Below are positions 1-11,445 of a stretch of DNA of 36,159 bases, piece by piece. This stretch comes from Diatrype stigma (taxonomy: Eukaryota > Ascomycota > Sordariomycetes > Xylariales > Diatrypaceae). A program made the translations under genes and the position numbers. The stretch covers positions 1 to 36,159 of the forward strand of contig JAKJXP020000192.1 in assembly GCA_022225965.2 (NCBI GenBank), given 5' to 3'. The first letter of the stretch is position 1, and each line of letters opens with the position of its first letter. The notes under the pieces were generated by a model. It was not told where the DNA came from, ran no database searches, and saw nothing but the letters and a program-made list of their open reading frames with translations.

Positions 1-2438
1 GAACCCCTATAGCCACGTAAGCTCGTAATTATATAATTACGTTATTATACGGTCTAGAAGGTGCTGGAATCTTCCGTAGCCAGTAGGAATTTGTCCCTTT
101 TTCCAGCTAATCCTAGATGGTCGATCGTCGATTTCTGACTTGAGCTTTCTGTAGGAGTCGCGCAACAAGGGAAATAGTCTCGGGTTTTGGTTCCATATCT
201 GATAGACGAGGGAACGTAGCATGAGTTCATGACTGGTCTCTGCGATGCCTCCGCGGAAACTATAATAGAAAGCAGCTATGATTGTGTTTTGGTGGAGTTC
301 TGCATCTCTCTGCCCCCCTCGGTTAGAGACGTTGTGTTCATCTTCCAGCTTCTGGACAGTTCGTTTTAATAAAGTGGACTTCCCACCCCCTGGCTTACCC
401 TCTATCCAGAGTGAACTAGAACTTGGGGTCTTGGTCCACTTCAAGTATTCTGGATGAGAGAAAAGCCAGTCTCCACCCACGTCGGCGGCCGCTATATGAG
501 TCTCACGAGCGTTCCACTCCTTGAAATGCAGGGTCTTGAGACAATCTACTAAGATGGTTAGTTTATGCTTACTTGACTTACAGGGCCACTCACCTTTCCT
601 CTCCATGCCCGGCTCTATGCTCGCATAATGGGCAAGAGCTTCTTGTATGTATGGATACGACCTTGAAGAGATAAGCACTCTTATTGTTGCCCCCAAAGCA
701 GAAGTTCGCTTCTCGAGATGGAGGAGACTTGCGAGGAAAGTGGACTCCCCACGTTTGATTTGGTCAATACCATCCAGAAGAAAAACTGTTTCGCGGCCAG
801 GTACTCCTGTGACCATAGCTTCCAACAAGTGCCAAAGTTGGTTGGGCATCTCGATTTCGGTCGGAGAAGTGTCCCAGGAATCGATGATCTGTCCAGTAGC
901 ACAGGCACGTGATTCATTATTGATCAGTTGTAATATAATAGAGGCTAGAATGGAATCGTCTGACTGATCATGGGAACAGAATACGGTTGCAATATCCCGA
1001 TTCTTCGCATACCCTAGTTGACGGTGTAGATATTGCGAAACGTAGGCTATGACGACAGTTTTTCCTGCACCTGGTGGACCATGAAGCCAGAGGGATGCGT
1101 GCTGTTCCTTTTTGTTCCACTCTCGGAATTCTGGGCTCTTCGTAAACCACACCAGGGACTCTTCGATGTCAGGTAGGTGGCATGCTTCAACGGCTGAGTC
1201 AGGAATCTTAGAAGCATCATTGACATGCTTCATCGCCAAACCCATCTTGTCGATGTATGCCAAGAGGTCATCTTTAATGTTCATTTCAGAGCTTCTAGGA
1301 AATCCTAGAGAAATTGTTATTTTAGTTTCATGCGTGCTCACTATTTGTCGACACACTAACCTGCGTCTATGCTCAGGCCTTGTATCCATCTCCGAAGCTC
1401 CCCATTAACCGCCTGGTATCCATTATCCTCCGCGTTCGAGAACTTCGTCATGCCCTAAATGTTATTAGAGAGGTCTACAAAGACGGTTGGTTGGGAGGTT
1501 ACCATATGGTTGGCTCTGATTGACTGATGCGGCCATCCTGCGATCTTTGCGGATTCTTGCTCGACCACCATTCCAATGCCTGGAAGCTCCAACTCCTCGA
1601 GGAAGCAGGTAAGTTGGAATCGATACTCATTCTTCCTGACCCAATTCGAGAAGGAATCCTCCACACCCGCAAGGACCTGCGAGTTTCTTTGTGGCACCTC
1701 CAAAATCGCAGTGTTGGTCCGTTTTCCGGAAGTTTTGAGGATGTTAGAAACAGCCTTGGCAAAGGGGGCCAGATCTGAGCCACGGTGAGGTGTTCCCAGG
1801 AACGCAATGCCAACGGTGTCTCTATCTACCTGTCGTAAGTGTTCATCGGCCGAGCTTTCCGAAAGAGCTAATGTATTTTTGACCACGAGGCCACCGAGAC
1901 CGTGGGCGACAAATATGATCTTTCGCGAGGCCTAGACTCGATGTTACTAATGATTCCTCAGAGAACTACCCATTGTACACATACAGAATTGGTTTTAAGT
2001 CTCTTATTACATAGGCTATTCAGTAAGTTTGATGCGTGGATTTGCAAGGTGTTCTGCCCTACGCCACCGAAGAATCTGGCGACGTCTGCATCATATCCAT
2101 AAGTGAAAATGCGCGCATTCGGAATGTCTACTTTGAGCAGATCGACTGGCCAATATGTACCAGTGGAGGAAGGTTCTGTCGGCACGGCCATTAAGTCCAT
2201 GAAGAAAAACAATGTCAACAATAGCATCACTTGGGGTATGGAGATCTCTGAGACCGTAGATATTGTTGCCTGGAAACAGCTTCTGGATTGAGGTGGACGG
2301 TACTACCTGGTGGTTCGGATCAGATGAAGCCGAGGAACTCGCCTTGTTGTCGTCGCGGTCTGTCGCACCTTGCGTGACATCTGCGTTTTTACGCTTGTGA
2401 GGAAATACTCGCCCACTCAACTTCCCGAGTAACTTCAT
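1..2438 (-). pseudogene. NLR-like gene: alpha/beta-hydrolase domain plus two P-loop NTPase modules, frame-broken and partial
   Basis: This resembles fungal NLR-type proteins, which act in non-self recognition and programmed cell death. The chosen start is the ATG at 2438. The first domain has an oxyanion-type motif (FLHGLNG), a GYDAD motif, AHGLGG at 1890-1907 where GxSxG is expected, and FLGTPHRGSD. Three introns restore frame: 1932-1984 (GTATGT), 1455-1502 and 1305-1360. Two Walker A motifs follow, GPPGAGKT at 1057-1080 and GKPGGGKST at 373-399; the first has a Walker B-like VFLLDGID. The frame breaks at about 2155-2175: the sequence before it (ending RADRTF) and the sequence after it (TGTYWPVDLL) lie in different frames, with no intron possible in about 25 nt. 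Frame also ends at 37, but a 44-nt intron at 7-50 (GTATAA donor, CTTAC branch, CTATAG acceptor) could carry it past the edge, so the repeat domain would lie outside. The catalytic Ser appears replaced by Gly. A sequencing error is an alternative to a pseudogene. Confidence 0.72.
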
Positions 2439-4606
2439 TGATTTTGTACGCGGTCCACCCTAGCGAGGACCTTTCTGAGACAATGACATATATTCTGAAG
2501 CTTGACAACTACAACGCTGGATTGTGAAGCCTCTCAGCCGAAGACGGAAAAGGGGTATAGTGAGAGAGATAGTGGGGGCACGATGACAAGGAATTTTGGA
2601 GGAGTGCAACTGCTGAGTCTCCTGCCTGACGCATAAGCCATAAGCCACCTTACACCACAGCTTGGCTATGAGGCTTCATTGATATAGAGGCCGCGGAATA
2701 ACCAATAAGAAAGCTACAAGTCTGAATGCAGGAGATGGCGTTTATAGTGAGGATCTTATGGGTTCGGCCATGTTAGGATTGTTACGCGTCATCGAGGACA
2801 GGACATAAAGGATGGCCTATCTCGATAACAGTCTCAAGTCGTGTACCGCTATTGGTTCTATGAAAACCTTCCATGCTCGACGGGGGTTAATATCTATTGT
2901 CACTTTAGTAGTGATACCGGGTTAGAATGGACCGAGTTCGGGATACAGAATGGGCCGGCTTTTGTCGATGTAAAGGGGGCTTGGTCTTCGGGATTTAGCT
3001 GTGAGGAAGCAGCTCACCAAACCTAATACAATACAATATTTTACCCCTAAACACCGTCTTCCTACACCCGCTCACACAAGTTCGTCTGCGATCTTTCTCT
3101 CGCCCTCTTAAGCAACCTCTGCCAACCCTAGAAGCCCCTGATCACACCAGCCGGCTGTCGAATTCAGAAGATCTCACATAGGGCTGGATTCGGATACAGA
3201 TCTTGTATAACGCTCCAGGAGATTGATCAAAGTATGGGGCATATAGCAGAAGGTGGTAATTCTCTGACTAGATACGAGCTGTCTCAGCTAGAGCTGGAAG
3301 AGCGGTTATATACAGAATGGAACGGTAAAAAGCTTCGGATAGAAGTTATACCGCCCAGGTGGAGCGTTTCCTAGCTCCTATCTCCGAATGGAGCCCCTGA
3401 CCTGCACCATTTTGTCACACCGAGGAAAAGAAGCGATCTCTAGTCGGAGGAGCAGAAGAGCTCTACAGACAGTACGTATTGAAAGCGAGTGTATAGGGGC
3501 AAAAGAGTGTATTGTATAAAGCCCGGTGTATACTGCTTCTGGTGGCTAGGTCCTGGGGACCTAGCTCCCTTATAGACAATCTTTTCGAAAAAATTCGGCC
3601 ATTTTCGGTCCATTCTAGCACCATATCAGTATGCTAAGCCACAAAGGTGCCGATCATCTGGTTATGTAATCCTAGCTCTCCTATTGTAGCCCCTATACCA
3701 GCGCTGTGAAGATTGCTACAGTAAACAATACCAATCACTATCTCATGTATAGAGGTCTCTACGAAGCCTAGATACTCGGGTGGTTATACTGGGGCGAGTG
3801 TCTCGAGGAGACGTAAAGTAGGTAGACTATATGGTTGATTTCGATAAACCTAAGCTACCAACCAAATAGGTAGGGCATCACCAACTGAACTCCCTCTACT
3901 CTACCTACTTCTTCAAAATGCTTGTGCGATCTGAACTAGTATATACAAATGAATTCCTCTTAAGTGCATGCATCTCTGCCACCCGAATCAACCAAACGAG
4001 AGTTTTCAACATCGATGCGAACGAAAGGGGAACATATGGCTTGTAAATGCAAATGAAAAACAGTGACAAAAAAGACAGCAACAAAACGAAAATGACGACC
4101 CGTTAATATGCTACCCGCGCTGGACGTGTCAAAAATGAAGAAAAAGAAAGAAAAAATGATTTGTCCCTAGTAACTGACAGAAGGAAGAGCAGAACAGGGG
4201 GAAAATAAAGGGTATCCGAAGTCCAAAACATAAAAAAACAATCAGTAACAATGGGAACAAAAGCAAGCAGCCCAGAAAAACGCCGAAGCTCCCATCCATG
4301 CAAAGTTTCCGCCCCCCTCTCTCTTGCATCTTCTTTCTTCTTCGCCTCGCTCTTCCTTTTCCAATGCAAATGCGAAAATCTTCGATTTCCGATTTCGAGG
4401 CCTTTGCTTGCCTCTCTTTTTCGTCTTAATACTCTTTGCGTCTTCACGGAGGGGCGGACCACCGCCGGCTTCCACCTATGCTTTCCTTTCTTCCCCCCCG
4501 TTGTGCCTATGCCGTCTCTTTCTCCACCAGAACCCGTCCCTGCCACCATAGCTGATTACCATTACCAAACCCACAACCGAAGAAGAGGGAAAAGAAAGGG
4601 GGTGTC
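2439..4606. other. Intergenic region with repeat remnants and a poly-pyrimidine stretch
   Basis: I see no convincing gene here. The part from about 3178 to 3700 is a degenerate dispersed repeat, annotated separately. The part from about 4110 to 4606 is rich in A and pyrimidine runs and lies just downstream of the stop codon of the minus-strand gene that ends at 4607, so it probably includes its 3' untranslated region. Open frames on both strands through 4103-4712 are low-complexity and look like chance. Confidence 0.5.
3178..3700 (+). repeat. Degenerate dispersed repeat, longest copy (copy A)
   Basis: Segments of this stretch recur twice elsewhere in the window. CGGATACAGATCTTGT, AGGAAAAGAAG..GATCTCTAGTC and GGTGCCGATCA.CTGGTTATG recur at 24234-24392. 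The stretch around ATACGAGCT..AGAGC.GGAAGAGCGGTT recurs at 33890-33990. Part of it reads as a short peptide (YELSQLELEERLYTEWNG) before stops, suggesting decayed coding DNA of a transposon. The family is not recognised; an LTR retroelement is one guess. Confidence 0.65.
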
Positions 4607-7356
4607 TCAGATAAACCCGCCCCCGAAATCATCCCCCACGATCCCCGGGCTCCGCAGGCCGCGATCCACCGCCGTAGCAGCGACGGGGGGCGACCTCGGC
4701 GGCGGCGCCTGAGTGCGAGGCGATTGGCCCTGACTTCTGCTCCGAGGTGAAGACATCGCAGATGACGTCAGCGGCTGCGGGGGGGACATCACGGTCTGAG
4801 TGCGGATGACCGGGGACGCGGCTGCGGCAGCGCCTGTAGCGGTAGATGGCGTGATCTCGAACTTCAGGGGCTCGTTATTCGGCGTCCAGGGTCGGCTGAA
4901 CGAGCGCATGCGCGACGTCTTGGACTCAGCGAGCGCGGCCGGCATCCGCGGCGGCGGTTCGAGGGGTTCCAGCTCCAGCGCCCCTAGTTCCACGGCGCCT
5001 CGTGCTGCTGCTGCTCCTCCTAGCGCCGCCGAGGTGGTGGGTGCCGCCGGCGCGGTGCCCGTCCTCGTCACGCTCGCCATCTTCGCCATGGTCGGCGAGG
5101 GCAGCGGCCAGTTCGACAGGCGGTCATTGGGCGCCGTCGCGACGCGCTTTAGGGGCGAGAAGGCCGGGAACGGCTCTGCGGGGGTGAACGGCGAGGCCGG
5201 GGAGAACGGAGAGGAGCTCGACTTTGGGGTCGGAGTCGGGTTCGGGTTCGGGGGAGAGGAGTTGGAGGGCGCCCTTCGAGTTGCCGCTGCTGCTGCCCTT
5301 GGTGCTGGTGCTGGTGTCTTCGTCGTGGTGCTGTTGGACATTTCGCCCTCCTGGTGTTGTTGTTGGAGTTGCTGCTGGAGTTTCGCCAGTGGCGACGGCC
5401 TTCCCAGCGAGGGGAACTTCTCCATGACGGGCGACGTCGCCGCCGACGCCGGCAAGGATGAGAAATCTGGGAAGCGGAAATTGCGCATGCGCTCCTCCGG
5501 GTCCTCATCCTCATCCTCATATTCACTCTCTGAGTCTGTCTCCGCCCGTAGCAATTCCGCGTCGGTATGACAGCGTCGGACAGGCGAGATGATGTCCGGC
5601 GCCGGGCTCGGCGTTGGCGTCATCTTGCGGGCCTGAACCTGGGCCTGGACATGGACGGATCCGGCGGGCGAGCTGACATGGCTAGTATTGCTGTTGCTGG
5701 CTAAGGGCCCCGAGAGCGGGATCACGGGGCTCTCTGGCGAGTGCGGCGACGTCAGGTCGAACTCGAAGCTGTCCCGCGACAGCCGCAGCGGCACCAGCCG
5801 GCTGCTGCCCGCCGCCGACGGCGCCCGGTTGACGTAGTTGCTGTACGCCAACGGGCTCTGCCCCAGCGTTGGAGTCCAGGGCGGCCGGTTCACAGGGAAA
5901 GGGGCGCTGCGCGGACCGCCGTTATTATTGCTGCTGTTCTGGTCGGCCGTACTAGGCCGCAGGCCCAGATTCAAGTCCAAGGCGGCTGGGCGTGCGGCCC
6001 GAGCGCTCGACTTCGGCGGCGGCTGCCGTGGCGCGTCCTCGGGCCCGGGCCCGAACGCGGATCCGAGCGCCGCGGTCTTCTCTACCAGCGTCTCGACGCT
6101 CGCCCGCCGCTCCATGGAGTTGATGGTGGTGTTCGTCAGCGTGTCGCGCTTCGCCTGGACGGTCCGGATGATGGGGGCCCCAAGACCCTCAAAGAACAGC
6201 AGCGTGTCGTCGTGATCGCCGTCGGCGTTGCTGTCGATGCCTTTGTCATCGCTGCTTTTGCTCCTCCCCATCCCAACACGGCGTAGGGAGGCCGGGGGTG
6301 ACGGGATGGATTTGGGCCCGTAGTGCAGCTCCTCGCTCAGCTCGCGGAACTCGTTGTCGAGATCAGCCGAGACGACTCGCTGCGAGGTGGTGCTGCTCGT
6401 CGATGATGCCCGGCGGCGGTCGCAGTCCGTTTCTTCTTCCGTTTGGGATTGGGTTGGGGTGGCGGAGCTCGCTGCTTTCGTCGCCCCTGATGACAAGATT
6501 GCGCCGCTCCGATGGTCCAGCTCGTCGGTCCGGATGGACTGCGGTGGTGATGGCGGTTTACCCGCGGGAGGAGGATTCGGCGGTGGTCCTAACTGGCTGT
6601 CGCTCGGCGACTTCTTAATGATCCGTAAAGGTTCTGGGGGTCTCAGCACGTTCTCGCCCTCTCCCTCCCTAAATAGGACAGCCCCTTCGTTGGGCAGGTT
6701 CAGAGGGAGTTCCATGTTGCCCAATGGCGACTTTGGGGTGGCCGATGTTATCGACTGGGGTGATGCTACAAGAACCGGAAATGGTTCTGTGGCGGCTTCT
6801 TGGGCAGCGGGAATGTCGATGGAATAGAGCTGCGGCTTCTCCCTGCTCGAAGTCCTCGGTCGCGTGACCTGCTCGACGACGGCCCTCGATGGTGCCACCA
6901 GGTTAGGCGTCGACCCGTTTTTCCATTCCGATACTAGGTTCGGATTCGACGAATGTCCTCTCAAGCTAGGATAGCTCCCATCGCCGAATTTGTGCGGCTC
7001 AGGCAGACCGATAGCCTTCAGCGTATTGTCGAAGTCATAGGGGAGATCAGTCGGCCGTCTCTTCCTCACTTTATGCGAGCGCGAGGAGCTCGGCCGCGCA
7101 GGATCTGCGCCTGCATCCTCGCTATCTTTACCCATGGTTTTCGACTCCCGCATAACAGCCTGATCAAACGTTTGGCATTTCTGCGGCGTGGCAACCGCCG
7201 TCACCCCCGCTGCCGCCTTGTCGGTCTTGTCGTTCTTGTCCGTTTTCCTGAGATGCTTAGCCGCGGGCCTTGAGGATAACAGAATACCGATCGGTCATAT
7301 GGGTTTACTCACTTCTTCCTCTCACCGCCAATCCTCAACCCGAAGAACGACACCAT
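4607..7356 (-). CDS. Large Ser/Pro-rich, intrinsically disordered protein of unknown function
   Basis: The model has two exons and 894 codons. Exon 1 (7356-7313) encodes only MVSFFGLRIGGERKK; intron 7312-7248 has a GTGAGT donor, a GCTAAGC branch and a CTCAG acceptor, and joins in frame to exon 2 (7247-4607). I chose this start because the long frame has no ATG upstream of its first stop, whereas the short exon supplies one with good splice signals. The N-terminus (FFGLRIGG followed by Lys-rich sequence) looks like the conserved head of a filamentous-fungus family of unknown function that I recall but cannot name. The rest is Ser, Pro, Ala and Thr rich, with a Lys/Arg patch (HKVRKRRP), an acidic run (ESEYEDEDEDPEE), a Gln run and many SP/TP sites. 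I see no fold, signal peptide or membrane segment. A phosphorylated scaffold or cell-polarity role is possible but unsupported. The region is very GC-rich. Confidence 0.82.
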
Positions 7357-10300
7357 ATTGAAAGATACGTCCAGAGCCTGACCAACGGGCCCCCAAGATG
7401 CAGCAGAACCACCACGATATCCAAAATGCGACCCTCACCAGTCGAAGTCACCAGTCGAAGTAGAAGCTATCCGGAAGAGAACGAACGAATGAAGTTCGTG
7501 GTCTTAATCCCTATACGAGATAAAGGATGAATCCCTGCTGAGGTGTGAATAGTAACGCGGGGTTCAGGAAATTGGTATATAAAAGCGGTCTATGTCGATC
7601 GCAATAGATCCCGGAAGCCAGAATCTAACATAGTCGCACTACGGAAAACCTAGCCTCAATTGCATGATTCTCGGGTAATCCAAGAAGGTGTCAAAGAAGG
7701 TGTCAAGATACCCAGACAATTGTACGTCTTCACGGTTGTTTGCACGTTCCCGCAAGTCGTTTGGGGCGAGGGATATCGGGGATGTCTCTCGGGGGAGAAG
7801 CTTAAAAGTACGATAGAAAGCAGCCAAGAACGATAACGCGAGTCAATAGAAAAAAGCTTAAAGAGCGTGTCCGTGTAAGTAACCTTGGTAATTATATGCA
7901 TAAACGATACAAGCGAGTCAAGAACGGCCGTGATGGGAAAGGGACAGAAGACGCTGTCATCCCGGTATGGAGGGTCGACGGCGAGGATGCATGATGGAAA
8001 TAGCCGAATGCACGCGTCGCGGGGGAAAACAGAAAAAGAAAAAAAATAAGGACAGCACGGCACCACACGGGCGGCACCACATCACACCCGCAGACCCAGA
8101 CCGGCACGACGAATCTATCAAATCTATCCCACAGGGGGCCCTTGACAGGCATGTATTGTACTTACAATGCAGCACTATAATCCCTACCACGTACTTGTGC
8201 AGTTGTACACTAATTGCTAATTGACCGACTACGAGGTGACTGACAGGGTGACAACAAGCTGTAAAGCTGTAGTACAGGGCTAATCTAGCACCTAGGGAAC
8301 TGCTAACCACGTATGTACATACATAACGGGGAGATTAGCAGAGAGCAGAAAGTAAAAAACATTGAAACAACATCGTCTCGTTTGCTCATTCGTCCAAAAC
8401 GGCTCCAAACGGCGGCCCAGCAGAAGTTCGGATGAATCCGAATAGGGAAAGCGCTAAGCCTGACACAATTTCCAGAAGCCCCTCCTAGCCCCTCCAAGGA
8501 AGGGCCGCAACGGCACTGAACGGCCAACGGCCCCATCTTGTGCGTGTGGACTAGGGGCGGAAAGTGGTATAGCCTTGTCTCGTCCGTCCTGTCTCCTCTG
8601 TGCCTCCTCAGGGGGAGCCTGGGGGCCCGATAACTCGACAACGAACGGAGCGATGAGACATGGTGGGATGGGAAGGGGGATGGACTCAGATGGGGACGGG
8701 AGAAGAAAAAGCACAGATTTATTAACGTTAATTAACTAACAAACTTAACTACATGCATCAACTGCATACCTCGAATATGACTGGGAGATTCGCGAACGCG
8801 CCAAGCCTCCCCGTTAGGGATTCCCGCGTGGTGCCTGGGGGGTGTCGCTGTAGGTCCTACCTATAGTCCAAGGGGCATGGGCTAGGGTCCATCGCTCGGC
8901 ACCCAATGTGGCATGGTGGGCTTTCCATTGTTACTGTATCAATCAGGGGTAAAGCACAGCGCACATCTCCCGATTCTCTGCACATGCAAGAATTCCGTGT
9001 TGCGATGGCGACGGATGGGTACGTACAGGTATCATACCTAGTAATTCCATCCCGGCACCGCTGCACCGGGTTTTGAGAGTATTGTAGAATATGACAAAAG
9101 CAAGCGAGCAGGCGAGCTCTGAAGGAATGCATTCCCGGCATCTTGATAACGATGTCTTGGATGTCAAATACTCGAGTTCCTTCCTGATGGGTAAGGGTTC
9201 CCTCAACACACGCACGCACACACACACACACACACACATTGTACATACCTGTAGGTGTTGTATGTACGATAACTTATAAGTACCTGCCAGATGCCTCCAC
9301 TAATTAGCATTGGCGGATGGTCGGCAAACACGGCCGGCCGGCGCATCAGATATGTAGGTTAAACTACATACAGCTACATACTACTACAGTAGGTACAGCA
9401 GGATATTAGATGCAAGTCTGAGGTCACGAACGACAGGATGCTACCTAGGGACGCTATAGTTGAACTACCTTGCCTAGGTAACTATTTGACGTACAGCTAG
9501 TCGTGCTAGTCGGTGATTGCAGAGGGTATTTAAAAGTTTAAACACCTAATTATTTCAGTAGTATTTCCTGGGGTGCAGCCGAGAACGCGACCAACTCATG
9601 CTTGTCCTTCGTCTCATGCGCGCTCGTCGTCGGATTGCATCCATGATGTTTGCAGGTTTGATGAGTGTTACCAATAGCCAGGTCACCCCCAGCCAGCCAA
9701 CTGAGGCCTACATAGTAACAGTTGCTTGTGCTTTCATGCTTTAGTTATACAAACATGGTTACATAACTCATATGAAAAGCAGACGAACCCCTCCTCATTT
9801 CCAACATAATCTAGCAACCGTCGATGATACTTTAAGCAATGGTCAGTTCGTGATACCGTCTTAGCGATCGCCCCTAAGCCAAAACCAAAGCCAAAGCCAA
9901 AGACCAATGAGCTGGACAAACGTGGCCGGATGGTTCTTGGTAACTTCTGGAAATCGTTTGCTATTGTTTCGCTGTTTTGCTTCACCACCGTGAAAAAAAG
10001 ATCATCGAGGCTCCGTGTTTCGACGACAGGATGGTGGAGTTGGCCTAGAATGATGGAAGGATGAATGACTGAAACCTAGGATATCCCGGTATCACGGAAT
10101 GGCCTGAACGGCGCTCTGCCCTGCTGCCCTGCCCTGTCCTGCCAGGTGCCTATCTCACCCCGACAAATCTGCCAACAAGGTTCTGACAGTTTGCCAGCGT
10201 TGTAGGTTCCTGGATGCCTGGACTTCATTTACCTTGTATTGCCTGATTGCTTGCATGCGATCCTGCGATCTCTGGATTGAGCCCGGTTCATTGGTTTATC

Positions 10301-11445
10301 CCAACAGCCGCCCGGAAGAACCTCGGGGGAGGATGCTCTCGCGCCGCCTGTGTTAACCAGTCGAGTAGGTAGGCCGCGCCGGATCACAGCATTTATTAAT
10401 ATCTAGCTCCGACCCCTCGAGGCGGATGGTGTGAAAATGAAGATAACCTCCGGCTCTTCAATCAGTGGACAATCGAAAACCACCCTCAGAGGACATGAGA
10501 GCAATGGACTTTGAATGATTAACTAATAATAAAAATAAATAAAAAAACCAGAGCTAAGATTGTCGAATCCAAAATGCGATAGCTATATTCCTAGGGGTCA
10601 CCACTTATCAGTCGCGTGTCTGTGATGGGCAACTTTATCTTTTTAAGATGCTATACGAGCACCCTGACAGTGTCATTGCTTTGTGTCGAGATGCCCGAGG
10701 ATGACCCACGATCCTTCGATTGTCTTGAGCTTCCAAAATATAACCCTCCTCCCCCATGTAATCTTCGCATGATGCTTCGCCTGACAACTCCCGCGCGTTC
10801 GTGTAGCCACTATCAGATGAAGTCGAACACTGGAGTAAGGGGGGGCACTCAAAACTCTCCCAAGCGGCAGCAGGGACTGGAGTGTTGTCATTTTCTCGAA
10901 TCGATTTAACCATCGCAGCCAACTATGTATTCATGTACCTGTTGGACCTGCTGTAGTTATGCGATGATTTGCATGTGACAACGGGAAGGAATTGGAAAAC
11001 ACATTCGTATAATTGGCCCAGCCTATGGCAATCGAACCTCAATCGACGGCGGCCAGGAGTCAGGACCCACCGACGACCCGCTTGACACTTGATGACGATG
11101 TATCCGTATGCAAGTCTCATCACTCAGCGCAGGTCCGGCGCCCAGCAAAGGAGATGATACACCGCGATGATGATAGTGACGTCATCATAACCTTTCGGAA
11201 GCAAGAGCGCTCCTTATCGCCAATATCATGGCAACTGCAATGGAGGAAAAGCAACAGGTCGTTGCGTTCGAAGGAAGAACCCGGGTTCGGAACACAAAGC
11301 AAAGGACTTGAATACATTTCTTCCACCTTTTGAGTCTCACCTATAGAACATATCGAGCACTGTTTAGGTAGTCGCCATAGGGGTTTCGCATATGTTACAA
11401 CAAAAACCCACGAACATGAACCCAAAGACCATCAGGATAGTGAAC
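7357..11445. other. Long intergenic region without a recognisable gene
   Basis: Open frames on both strands are short, mutually overlapping and rich in residues typical of random translation (Arg, Ser, Cys). I recognise no protein in them. The region holds a CA microsatellite at 9206-9238 and GC-poor stretches. Promoter sequences of the minus-strand gene starting at 7356 and the plus-strand gene starting at 11446 must lie at its ends. A minus-strand frame at 10635-10922 (95 codons) is the least unlikely coding candidate but resembles nothing known to me. Confidence 0.5.
9206..9238. repeat. CA/CG dinucleotide microsatellite
   Basis: A run of about 16 CA units, two of them CG, followed by TTGTACATAC. 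Polymerase slippage explains it. Confidence 0.95.

Noticed and set aside
4800..6827. Long open frames antisense to the Ser/Pro-rich gene
   Set aside because: They are explained by high GC content and low-complexity sequence of the real minus-strand gene; no family resemblance.
10616..10922. Overlapping plus- and minus-strand frames of about 95 codons
   Set aside because: Neither shows a domain, signal peptide or splice partners; mutual overlap suggests chance.
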